The notes under the pieces were generated by a model. The model had not been told where the DNA came from. It saw only the letters and a program-made list of their open reading frames with translations, and made no database searches. 64,000 nucleotides of DNA from NCBI GenBank assembly GCA_020627535.1, contig JAHDGU010000001.1, positions 1 to 64,000 on the forward strand, read 5' to 3'. A program made the translations under genes and the position numbers. This DNA is from Saprospiraceae bacterium (GTDB lineage Bacteria; Bacteroidota; Bacteroidia; Chitinophagales; Saprospiraceae). Positions within the stretch are counted from its first letter, which is position 1; each line of letters starts with the position of its first letter. Positions 16,172-25,092 of this stretch are shown here, piece after piece.

Positions 16172-19100
16172 TCAATTGTAAGAAAGGCCTTCTATTATTC
16201 TTATGGCTATGTGGCTTATTTCAAGTCGCCCTTCATGGGCAAGCCACGACACAGGTAAGCCTCACTGAATATATACAGAGTGTGGCAAAGCACTATGATA
16301 TAGACATCATATTTGATGCAAGTCAGATCACCTCATCTACGGAAGTACAATTAGTGCACAGTGGAAATGCAGAAACCGATCTGAGGAGCGCTCTGGATAA
16401 GTCCAACTATTACTTTGATAAAATTGATGAGGACTCCTATGTCATTAAAGTAGTCAGGCAAGATCAAGATCGTCAGTCTTCTAGACAGATGATATCCATC
16501 AGAGGTAAAGTACTTGACGAGGCCAATGATGAAGGACTGATCGGTGCAGAAATTGTCGTCAAGAATAATATGGCTATCGGTACCACAACAGATGTCGATG
16601 GAAATTTTGAATTGGATTTCCCGACAGCTTCAAAAATCCAGGTGAGTTATCTAGGATATTTGAGTCGCGACATCGATGTGAGTGAGTCTCAAAGTGATCT
16701 AGTCATAAGACTCAAGGCCAATACGCGGCTCATCGATGAGGTCGTCGTCATAGGCTACGGGTCTGCCAAAAAAAGTGATTTAACGGGTGCTGTTTCTTCC
16801 GTAGGAGAAGAAGAGCTCAAGCAATTGCCAGTCACAGGTCTTGAGCAAGCGCTACAAGGAAGAGCTGCTGGTGTATTCATCACGCAGAATAGTGGTTCGC
16901 CTGGAGGGGCCATGTCTGTGAGGATCAGGGGGACAGGTTCTACGCTCTCAGCAGAGCCACTCTATGTCATTGACGGTATTCCTATCATCAACGATAATGC
17001 TGGTACATCTGCAACATTTGAATCCGATGGAGGTGGTCAATACTCCAGTGCTCTCACGACCATCAATCCCAATGATATTGAGTCCATAGAAGTTCTTAAA
17101 GATGCTAGTGCTACCGCGATCTACGGCGCCAGAGCGGCCAATGGTGTGGTGATGATCACTACGAAGAAAGGCTCTGCAGATAAGCAGACGGCCAGCTATG
17201 AGAGCTACTATGGGATACAACAACTGGCGAGCCGAATTCCTGTCATGAATCTCAGAGAGTACGCTGAGTATATAGGAGACGTCAACATCGGAGAGATCGA
17301 AGAATTTGAGAATCTTGATCTCTTGGGAGAAGGCACTGATTGGCAAGATGTCATCTTCAGAGATGCAATGATGTATAATCACCAATTGACTTTCGCAGGA
17401 GGATCACAGAAAACGAGATATTCTTTTTCTGGAGGACTGCATAGAAGAGATGGCATCGTACAAGGTTCTCGATTTGATCGCTACAGTGGAAAAATGAGTA
17501 TCGATCACAGCTACAATGATCGAATAAGACTCGGTATCAATGTGTTGGGATCGCGCACCAAAGAGAATATCACCTTCAATGATAATAGTAATGGTGTCAT
17601 CTACACTGCCTTGCTTACGCCTCCTATGGTGCCGGCGCGTACGCTGACAGGTGAATTTGGCACACCTCCTGCGGGAGAAAATGTCGTGCTGACCTTCAAT
17701 AACCCACTAGCTAATGCGCTCGAAGTCGACGATGTGAATCGCAAAACGAGGCTACTGGCAAGTGTCTATGGTGAAGTTGATATTACGGATTGGTTGAGCT
17801 ATCGAGCTGAGTTTGCTACTGATCTCCTCTACTCAAATCACAATACATTTTGGCCAGCATTTGAGAGGGGAACGCAGAGTCAAAAATCTCGAGTGAGACG
17901 AAATGTGAATAACAATAATTTTTGGATTACAAAGCATTTGTTGACCTTTAAAAAACAGGCCGGAGACCATGGATTAAGGTTTCTGGCTGGTTTTGAAGCG
18001 CAAGAAGGTAAGTATGAATGGCTCTTTGCATCAAGAGATAATCTCCCCAATAATGAGTTGAGAGAAATCAACTTAGGTGATGCAGGAACTCAACAAAATC
18101 TTGGTGGTGCAGGGCACTGGGCATTGCTCTCATATCTCGGCCGACTGAACTACAACTACAAGGATCGCTATCTTTTGACATCGACTCTTCGTGCCGACGG
18201 TTCTTCGCGTTTTGGAGCAGAAAATCGTTTTGGTCTTTTCCCATCTGTGGCATTTGCTTGGCGAATATCACAAGAGCCTTTTCTTGAGGGCTTTGATGAT
18301 CTCTACAACTTGAAGCTTCGACTGGGTTATGGAGCGGTAGGAAATCAAGAAATAGGTCTCTACAGCTTTGCGGCCAATCTCAGATCGATCAATGTGGTCA
18401 TCGGCGATCAATTGATCTCAGGATTTGGCCCAGATAATATTGCCAATCCTGGTGTACAGTGGGAGAGTTCTGTACAGCTGAATGCTGGATTGGATTTAGG
18501 ACTCTGGGATAATCGTGTAGAGCTGGTCATAGACCTTTACAATAAGATATCAAGTGACATGCTGGTACCAGCCATTTTGCCGGCGACAGCAGGAGGGCTC
18601 AACGCACCATTCATCAATATCGGTGAGATGCACAATCGTGGTTTGGAGATCAGTGTGAATACACAAAATAGTGTTGGGAAACTTGACTGGCGCACAAGCG
18701 CCAATATCTCCTTCAATAGAAATGAAGTTGTTGATCTTGGAAGCACAGGTGCGCTGATCGGGGTACTTCAGCGCTTACCTGTCACGCGTACTGAAGAGGG
18801 CATGCCGATAGGACAGTACTTTGGATTTAAGACGGATGGGATATTTACCTCTGTAGATGAGATTGCCGAAAGCCCATTTCAAGAGGTGGGGACGCGACCA
18901 GGTGATATCAAGTTTCAAGATCTCAATGAGGACGGCGTCATTGATGACACTGACATGACTTTTATCGGAAGCCCACACCCAGATTTTACCTTCAATTTGA
19001 TCAATGATGTCAGTTGGAAAAACTTTGATCTCAGTATATTTTTCAGAGCGGTCTACGGGAATGAAGTCTACAATATGCTGCGCAGAGATCTCGCGGGCAC

Positions 19101-19479
19101 TGGAGCTTGGCACAATCAGAGCGTAGATATCATAGATCGATGGACTCCGAGCAATCCTGACGGATCAGAGCCCAGGTCAAATGGGAATGATCCCAATGGT
19201 AATAGAAGAGTCAGTGACCGATTTGTAGAAGATGGCTCATACATCAGATTGCAAAATGTATCTCTAGGGTATCGTCTACCTAAGTCCCTGATGAGTAAGA
19301 TCAAGATATCCGAAGCAAGGCTATATGTGAGTGGTCAAAATTTATTCACACTGACCAAGTACAGTGGCTATGATCCTGAGATAGGATCTTTCAATCAAAA
19401 TCCATTGATCAATGGAGTCGACAATGGTCGATTCCCAGTGGCTCGGTCAATCACTTTTGGACTCAACGTTAACTTTTAA
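16168..19479 (+). CDS. susC: SusC/RagA-type TonB-dependent receptor with STN signalling domain
   Basis: A TonB-dependent outer-membrane channel for oligosaccharide uptake, 1103 aa. Order: signal peptide (LLLFLWLCGLFQVALHGQ); STN/secretin-like domain (about 30-95, HYDIDIIFDASQ), which signals to FecR; carboxypeptidase-D regulatory-like domain (about 110-185, GKVLDEANDEGLIGAEIVVK); plug with VVVIGYGSAKKSDLTGAVSSV and DASATAIYGARAANGVVMIT; then a beta-barrel ending GRFPVARSITFGLNVNF. These are SusC-class signatures. With the STN domain it acts as transporter and sensor for the upstream sigma/FecR pair. It pairs with the SusD lipoprotein six bases downstream. The glycosidases in the locus imply that xylan fragments are imported. 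Confidence 0.95.
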   Translation: MINCKKGLLLFLWLCGLFQVALHGQATTQVSLTEYIQSVAKHYDIDIIFDASQITSSTEVQLVHSGNAETDLRSALDKSNYYFDKIDEDSYVIKVVRQDQDRQSSRQMISIRGKVLDEANDEGLIGAEIVVKNNMAIGTTTDVDGNFELDFPTASKIQVSYLGYLSRDIDVSESQSDLVIRLKANTRLIDEVVVIGYGSAKKSDLTGAVSSVGEEELKQLPVTGLEQALQGRAAGVFITQNSGSPGGAMSVRIRGTGSTLSAEPLYVIDGIPIINDNAGTSATFESDGGGQYSSALTTINPNDIESIEVLKDASATAIYGARAANGVVMITTKKGSADKQTASYESYYGIQQLASRIPVMNLREYAEYIGDVNIGEIEEFENLDLLGEGTDWQDVIFRDAMMYNHQLTFAGGSQKTRYSFSGGLHRRDGIVQGSRFDRYSGKMSIDHSYNDRIRLGINVLGSRTKENITFNDNSNGVIYTALLTPPMVPARTLTGEFGTPPAGENVVLTFNNPLANALEVDDVNRKTRLLASVYGEVDITDWLSYRAEFATDLLYSNHNTFWPAFERGTQSQKSRVRRNVNNNNFWITKHLLTFKKQAGDHGLRFLAGFEAQEGKYEWLFASRDNLPNNELREINLGDAGTQQNLGGAGHWALLSYLGRLNYNYKDRYLLTSTLRADGSSRFGAENRFGLFPSVAFAWRISQEPFLEGFDDLYNLKLRLGYGAVGNQEIGLYSFAANLRSINVVIGDQLISGFGPDNIANPGVQWESSVQLNAGLDLGLWDNRVELVIDLYNKISSDMLVPAILPATAGGLNAPFINIGEMHNRGLEISVNTQNSVGKLDWRTSANISFNRNEVVDLGSTGALIGVLQRLPVTRTEEGMPIGQYFGFKTDGIFTSVDEIAESPFQEVGTRPGDIKFQDLNEDGVIDDTDMTFIGSPHPDFTFNLINDVSWKNFDLSIFFRAVYGNEVYNMLRRDLAGTGAWHNQSVDIIDRWTPSNPDGSEPRSNGNDPNGNRRVSDRFVEDGSYIRLQNVSLGYRLPKSLMSKIKISEARLYVSGQNLFTLTKYSGYDPEIGSFNQNPLINGVDNGRFPVARSITFGLNVNF

Positions 19480-19485
19480 AGAGCT

Positions 19486-20961
19486 ATGAAAAAATCAATT
19501 GCTTTATTCATCGCTGTATTGTTTCTCTGCTCTTGTGAGGACTTCCTCGATCGACAGTCTCTAGATCAAGTTGGCACAGAATCATTCTATAAGACGGCGT
19601 CAGATGCAAATCTTGCTGCGATCGGCATGTATAGCTCGATGCAGGCAATAGACTGGTGGGGTCAAGCCTGGAAAATCTTGGAGATTCCCTCCGATAATTC
19701 TACCGCTGGAGGAAATGATCCGGATTTTTCTCCAATAGACAACTTTACCCACAATCCTGAAAACGGTCCAAACAATATGTTTTGGTCTGAGCACTACAAG
19801 CTTGTGACATTGGCCAATCAAGTATTGCAGTATGTTCCAGATATCGAGATGGATTTGGATGCGAAAAATTCAATACTCGGTGAGGCGAGATTTCTACGGG
19901 CCTATGCCTACTTTGATCTTGTCAGGATTTACGGTGCTGTTCCTCTAGTTACAAGGGTGCCTTCATTGGATCAAGATCTATTGATTCCTCGCAATGCTGT
20001 AGATGAAGTGTATGCGCTGATCAAAGAGGATCTGGAATTTGCAGCGGATCATTTGCCGGAAGGTAGAGCTGCAGCAGACGCAGGACGAGCGACTTCCGTA
20101 GCGGCAAAGGCCCTGCTTGCCAAAGTACACTTGACACTCAGGGAGGCCAATGAAGCACTAGTGCTCACCAGAGAGATCGTAGCAGCCAATACACACCAGT
20201 TGATGTCTGATCCTGGTTCCAATTGGCTCAAAAGTGAAAGTGACAACAATGCCGAAGCTATATTTCAAATACAGTATACGGGCTGCGGTCCTGGTGGTAC
20301 GGGCAATGCTCAGCAAGCATTTTTTGCGCCCTGGGGAGAAAATATCACGAGAGCAGGAGATGGCTGGGGATCACAGATCCCGACGAGTCCTACGATTGAT
20401 AATCCTGGGACGACCATTAAAGATCTTTTTGACCCTGAAGATCTGCGCGCCTATCATACCATCATGTCACCAGGTGACGAATACCCCATGATCAATGCAG
20501 AAGACGGTGGATACAGATATCCATCGACCGGAGCATCTCGCTCAGGTGTGAGTATCAAGAAATATGTCATCGGTGGAGGAGCGGATGTGTGCTTCATGAG
20601 TACTCCTCAGAATGCTCACGTGATCAGATATGCCGATGTCTTGTTAAGTCTTGTCGAAGCAGCATGTATGCTGAATGGTGGAATCACGGTGACAGAAGAC
20701 GCTGTAGACGCCTACAATCAAGTTCGATTGCGTGCGGGATTGTCTACAGTATCCGTAGTGACCATCGACGAGGTTTTTGATGAGCGACGACGGGAATTTG
20801 CCTTTGAGAATCAACGCTGGTTTGATTTGTTACGTAGCGGAAATGCTGTTGAGACCATGCGATTGCACGGAAAGCAAATGCAAGACTTTCACGTGCTCTT
20901 TCCCATCCCTGCAGCAGAAATTGCCATCAATCCCAATCTTTCACAAAATCCGGGCTACTGA
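19486..20961 (+). CDS. susD: SusD/RagB-family glycan-binding lipoprotein
   Basis: The surface lid of the SusCD transporter, 491 aa. The lipoprotein signal (ALFIAVLFLCSC) is followed by the classic N-terminal SusD text EDFLDRQSLDQVGTESFYKT. TPR-like helices come next (ILGEARFLRAYAYFDLVRIYG, a hallmark). The C-terminal domain includes VIRYADVLLSLVEAACMLNGG, RRREFAFENQRWFDLLRSGN, and the terminal FPIPAAEIAINPNLSQNPGY. All are characteristic of the family. It binds oligosaccharides and delivers them to SusC. The stop overlaps the next ATG by one base (TGATG). Confidence 0.95.
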   Translation: MKKSIALFIAVLFLCSCEDFLDRQSLDQVGTESFYKTASDANLAAIGMYSSMQAIDWWGQAWKILEIPSDNSTAGGNDPDFSPIDNFTHNPENGPNNMFWSEHYKLVTLANQVLQYVPDIEMDLDAKNSILGEARFLRAYAYFDLVRIYGAVPLVTRVPSLDQDLLIPRNAVDEVYALIKEDLEFAADHLPEGRAAADAGRATSVAAKALLAKVHLTLREANEALVLTREIVAANTHQLMSDPGSNWLKSESDNNAEAIFQIQYTGCGPGGTGNAQQAFFAPWGENITRAGDGWGSQIPTSPTIDNPGTTIKDLFDPEDLRAYHTIMSPGDEYPMINAEDGGYRYPSTGASRSGVSIKKYVIGGGADVCFMSTPQNAHVIRYADVLLSLVEAACMLNGGITVTEDAVDAYNQVRLRAGLSTVSVVTIDEVFDERRREFAFENQRWFDLLRSGNAVETMRLHGKQMQDFHVLFPIPAAEIAINPNLSQNPGY

Positions 20962-22064
20962 TGAGTGTCAAAAAACTACTTTTTCTTTCGGCTATAGTTG
21001 CTGCTGCTGGTCTGGTATCCTCGTGCGAGGATGTCCCTCCGCCAGCCGTCAGCAGTCATAGTCCGAGCTTCGGTCCTGAAGGAACCCTCATTACAGTCGA
21101 GGGTATGGATTTTGAAGATCTTATTGCTATCAATTTTAATAATGGATTGGCTGCAGATTTCAATCCCTCTTTCGGGACGACCTCAGCACTGCTGTTTCGA
21201 GTTCCTGCTGACGCTCCGATTGAGGAGCATACCGTAGAAATTATTTCTGAAACTGGATCGACTAGTTTTCCTTTTCGAGTTACTCATCTTCCGCCAGAGA
21301 TACTGGATTTTAATCCGAAAAACGCAAATGAGGGTAGTCGTGTAACCATTATTGGGGAGAATTTTTTTGAACCCGTCGAAGTATTGTTTTTCGATTCAAT
21401 TGCTGGCAATATCATACATCTTGCCGAGGACTCTCTTGTGGTAGAAGTCCCAGCTGGTGTGGAACGCGGACGGATCAAAGTCAAAGCCAATGGAGGCTCA
21501 GCTTTGACTGCAGAGTTATTCTTCTCTACTGTCGATATTTTGGTCAATGACTTTGATGGAAATGGGCTGCGCTCGGATGTGAGCAAATGGCTCTTTTATG
21601 GCGTAGAAGAAAATGCTGGTAATGCAGTACAAAGTGAAAATCCCAGTCCCATAGATGGGAATTATCTGAAGTTGAGTGGGACGGATCCGGGAAGTATCTG
21701 GATTGGAGGTGCAGAAAATCACAGCTGGGATGTGGCCGATTTTCAAAATTTTGGGATACAGAGCGATATCAACAATACATTGATTTCCTTTGATCTCAAT
21801 AATCGAGGAAGAGACCATACACACTTGATTATCGTACTAGTAGAGCGCGATGGATCACCCAATGATTTTACTCGGATGATTCATGTAGACTGGGATGACT
21901 GGGAGAGAGTGGAGTTTCCCTTAAATCGATTTCAGGATGTCAATGGTGCCTCCGTAGATCCTAGCAAAATTCGAGCTGTGAAATTTCATCTTTTCAATGA
22001 ACTTGGTTCTAATCTACCGCTCGAAGTCAATATTGATAATGTCAAGTTTATACAGATCAACTAA
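20961..22064 (+). CDS. IPT/TIG-domain surface glycan-binding lipoprotein
   Basis: Occupies the position of SusE/SusF-type surface glycan-binding proteins. The 367-aa protein has a lipoprotein signal (FLSAIVAAAGLVSSC) and two Ig-like IPT/TIG domains: about 30-110 with SPSFGPEGTLITVEGMDF, and 112-185 with NPKNANEGSRVTIIGENFFEP. A C-terminal jelly-roll-like carbohydrate-binding region (about 190-367) includes DFDGNGLRSDVSKWLFYGVEE and ends VNIDNVKFIQIN. It probably captures xylan at the cell surface. It is translationally coupled to susD by a one-base overlap. Ligand specificity is inferred only from the neighbouring GH10 and GH3 genes. Confidence 0.85.
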   Translation: MSVKKLLFLSAIVAAAGLVSSCEDVPPPAVSSHSPSFGPEGTLITVEGMDFEDLIAINFNNGLAADFNPSFGTTSALLFRVPADAPIEEHTVEIISETGSTSFPFRVTHLPPEILDFNPKNANEGSRVTIIGENFFEPVEVLFFDSIAGNIIHLAEDSLVVEVPAGVERGRIKVKANGGSALTAELFFSTVDILVNDFDGNGLRSDVSKWLFYGVEENAGNAVQSENPSPIDGNYLKLSGTDPGSIWIGGAENHSWDVADFQNFGIQSDINNTLISFDLNNRGRDHTHLIIVLVERDGSPNDFTRMIHVDWDDWERVEFPLNRFQDVNGASVDPSKIRAVKFHLFNELGSNLPLEVNIDNVKFIQIN

Positions 22065-22084
22065 ATAGTCAAAAATCAAACACT

Positions 22085-25033
22085 ATGAAGAAACTTTACA
22101 AACTACTTATTATATGCCTTCTAAGTAGTCCAGCCTTTGGTCAAGTCTATCTCGACCAATTCGACGATGGAGTAGTCGGTGCGACTTATTTTGGACAGGG
22201 ATATACCAGCTCTGAGGCAGACGGTGAATGGACGGTCGAGGGTGACGGATCTGGTGGCGCATTTGAGCTATTCGGTATTCAGCCCACTGACGAGACAGGC
22301 ACTGTTATTGGCGTTGATTTGACTGAAAATAACAAGGTTTTTGTACGTGCTAAGGCCAACTCTCTAGGTACTCAACTTCGGATGGATGTAAAGGATGGCG
22401 ATGGTTATGCGACCACCTTGGCAGGTATTACAAGATCACTGATCAATGACTATGTTGTCTTCGAATTTGATTTTTCGGGGCAGTACAATGATGGTGGTTT
22501 TGGTGGCACCTCTTGCAATTCTGAGGATGCACCGTGCCCAGTCGATGGTACGAATATTACAGCTTTTGAGTTTTATGTCAATCCAGGTCAAGGCAATTGG
22601 TTTGGATCCGTGGTCCTTGATTACATCAGTGTAGGTGTTGAGCCTGGTTCTGGACCCATGTCTGATGTATGGCAAGATCATTTTGATGACGAAGAAAGTC
22701 TGGGTTACATGGGAAGTGCTGGACCGGGATTGGTCAATAGCATCTCTGACAGTCAATGGAAGATCACTGGTGACGGTACCAATGGAATGTGGGAGCCTGT
22801 AAATATTTTGATGCACAATCTTGAGACTTCGGATACGATTGATATATCCACTGCTGATGGCGATGATAAGGTCTATATCCGCATGAAGTCAACAGCTGCG
22901 GCAACATCCGTCAGACTAGACCTTATGGATATCAATGATTTTGCGACGACAGCGGGTAGTATCACGAAGTTGATTACAGACGAGTTTGAAACCTATGAAT
23001 TCAACTTTGCTGGATCCTATCAGGACCTTGCCTTTGGAGGTACTGGGTGTACTTCAGGACCTTGTCCTGTCGATCCAGATCGGATTGCCAACATGATTTT
23101 GTTTGTCAATCCTGGTGTGGAGGCATTTGTGGGAGAGGTAGCAATCGAGTACATTTCGGTTGGTACAGCACTAGAAGAAACCGATAATAATCTAGAACTC
23201 GTATATGCGGATCACTTCAGTACCAATGATGATTTTATCAATGTCAATGGTGCTTATGAAGCTGAGGTCGAAGGTTCTATCCTAGGTATTACAGGTGATG
23301 GTACTGACGCACCATTTAGCAATGTACTTCTCTCCTTGCACGATGATGAGACTGGACCTGTGGTCGTAGATGCTACGGGCAACAATAAAGTCTTCTTGAG
23401 AGCAAGATCTGATGCTCCCAATACTCTTTTGCGGATAGATCTTATTGACACAGCAGGATTTATTACAAGTCTTCCATCATTCACTCGCCTGCTCGACACA
23501 GAGTTTTCTGATATCGAGATAGACTTCACCTCCTCCTATGCGGATGGTGGATATGGTGGCACTCCCTGTGACGAAGGTCCCTGTGACGTAGATGGTTCTG
23601 CTATCAGCTCGGTAGTCCTCTACCCGAATCCTGCAGATGGAGGATTTCTTGGCACTATAGAAATTGATTATATCTCATTTGGAGCTCCACTAGGAGATGA
23701 TGTGTTTAAGTACACCGATCACTTTGACAATGAGGATAGATCCTTCTTCTCTGATGCCGCAGGATTTACAGTGACAGAATCTGGTACAGAAATGGTGATT
23801 ACTGGTGATGGCACGGCTGGTCAATATGCTGCTTTTAATTATCAACCTCACAATCAGGATGACGGAAGTCCATACATCTTGGATCTGACGTCCAATAATA
23901 AGCTCTATGTCCGAGCTAAGTCAGATGTTGCGGGCGTTCCTCTCAGAATCGATCTTGTTGACCAAGGTGGATATGTGACTACCAATCCGTCAGTAGCTCG
24001 AGCGGTCATGGAGGATTATACGGTGCTGGAATATGATTTTACAGGGACCTACATCGATGGTGGATTTGGCGGGACGTCCTGCAATGCAGAAGACGCTCCT
24101 TGTCCCGTGGACGGATCTGTGGTCGCGAATTTCCTTTTTTATATCGATCCTGATGTCGGTGGATTTAATGGAACCGTCACGATTGACTGGTTCTCGACGA
24201 TCGATCCCATCGAAAATGATAGCATGGGCGATCCAGGACCAAAAGGTGTAGAAGACTATGTTGACGAGATGACGGATAATTCACTTGATTATACCTCCGG
24301 CACAGATGGATACAGTCTAGAGGCTACAGACGGAACATTGAGAATCATCGGTGATGGAACAGGTGGTCCTTTTAGTCCTATTCTCTATCAGATGCATGAC
24401 GGAATGGATTCGCTCATCGTGGACGCTGTCGCCAATGACAATAAACTGTACATCAGAGCTCGATCTACAGTAGATGGTATTCCGCTGCGTATAGATGTAC
24501 AAGACAACCAAGGATTCCTTTCTTCGTTGGCTGGACTAGTAGAACCGATAGGATCTGAATATGAGATTTATGAATATGACTATTCGGGTAGATATTCAGA
24601 CGGTGGATTTGGAGGTACTCCCTGTGATTTTGGTCCCTGTCCTGTAGATGGTGAGCGTATCGAGTTTTTGCAATTTTATATCAATCCGGGCATTGGCGAG
24701 TTTAATGGTGAGCTACAGATTGATTGGATCACATTTGGAGAACCATTGATGGTCAATTCTGTCATTGAAGACTTTGTCCCTAGGAGTGTCTTGTTTCCTA
24801 ATCCGGCTTTCGCCAAAATGTATCTCGATTTTCAGTCGACTATTTCTGGTGAAGCTGTGGCGATCTTGAGAAATCCAGCTGGTCTTATTGCCAATCAAAT
24901 CAATGTTGGACAGGTTTTGACTGGTGACAATCATCTGGAGCTTGATTTTTCTGGAATTAAGTCTGGATTGTATTTTATGGAATTACAGGTGTCTGGTACA
25001 AAGGTCCTCACGCAAAAAGTCATTTTGCGATAA
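22085..25033 (+). CDS. Secreted protein with five tandem ~175-aa domains and a type IX sorting domain
   Basis: After a signal peptide (LYKLLIICLLSSPAFG) come five copies of one domain, at roughly residues 20-195, 196-375, 376-545, 546-720 and 727-895. Each opens with DxFD-like residues, then ITGDGT, a central NNKVF/LYVRAK strand, LRIDLxD, and a distinctive cysteine-containing loop (DGGFGGTSC ... PCPVDG). Each closes with FYxNPGxG.FxGxxxIDYIS. The last ~75 residues are a T9SS type A domain (VLFPNPAFAKMYLDF, SGIKSGLYFMELQVS). The domain looks like a beta-sandwich carbohydrate-binding module, and the site between the SGBP and the xylanase supports xylan binding. I do not recognise a named family. 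Confidence in secretion and repeats is high, in function moderate. Confidence 0.8.
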   Translation: MKKLYKLLIICLLSSPAFGQVYLDQFDDGVVGATYFGQGYTSSEADGEWTVEGDGSGGAFELFGIQPTDETGTVIGVDLTENNKVFVRAKANSLGTQLRMDVKDGDGYATTLAGITRSLINDYVVFEFDFSGQYNDGGFGGTSCNSEDAPCPVDGTNITAFEFYVNPGQGNWFGSVVLDYISVGVEPGSGPMSDVWQDHFDDEESLGYMGSAGPGLVNSISDSQWKITGDGTNGMWEPVNILMHNLETSDTIDISTADGDDKVYIRMKSTAAATSVRLDLMDINDFATTAGSITKLITDEFETYEFNFAGSYQDLAFGGTGCTSGPCPVDPDRIANMILFVNPGVEAFVGEVAIEYISVGTALEETDNNLELVYADHFSTNDDFINVNGAYEAEVEGSILGITGDGTDAPFSNVLLSLHDDETGPVVVDATGNNKVFLRARSDAPNTLLRIDLIDTAGFITSLPSFTRLLDTEFSDIEIDFTSSYADGGYGGTPCDEGPCDVDGSAISSVVLYPNPADGGFLGTIEIDYISFGAPLGDDVFKYTDHFDNEDRSFFSDAAGFTVTESGTEMVITGDGTAGQYAAFNYQPHNQDDGSPYILDLTSNNKLYVRAKSDVAGVPLRIDLVDQGGYVTTNPSVARAVMEDYTVLEYDFTGTYIDGGFGGTSCNAEDAPCPVDGSVVANFLFYIDPDVGGFNGTVTIDWFSTIDPIENDSMGDPGPKGVEDYVDEMTDNSLDYTSGTDGYSLEATDGTLRIIGDGTGGPFSPILYQMHDGMDSLIVDAVANDNKLYIRARSTVDGIPLRIDVQDNQGFLSSLAGLVEPIGSEYEIYEYDYSGRYSDGGFGGTPCDFGPCPVDGERIEFLQFYINPGIGEFNGELQIDWITFGEPLMVNSVIEDFVPRSVLFPNPAFAKMYLDFQSTISGEAVAILRNPAGLIANQINVGQVLTGDNHLELDFSGIKSGLYFMELQVSGTKVLTQKVILR
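24805..24818 (-). repeat. Dispersed GNRA-hairpin motif, TTTTGGCGAAAGCC
   Basis: Exact minus-strand copy inside the sorting-domain region of the five-repeat protein; the plus strand is read as AFAK. Confidence 0.8.
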
Positions 25034-25050
25034 GTCAATAGTTTGGTGGT

Positions 25051-25088
25051 GGGGTCGAATTTTTTCGACCCCATTATTTTATTTTTTT
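25051..25088 (+). terminator. Intrinsic terminator or attenuator inside the xylan locus
   Basis: The 9-bp stem GGGGTCGAA (25051-25059) with TTCGACCCC (25064-25072) and a TTTT loop is followed by ATTATTTTATTTTTTT. The T-run abuts the GH10 start codon at 25093, so it may lower, rather than abolish, expression of the glycosidase genes. Confidence 0.8.
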
Positions 25089-25092
25089 ATGT

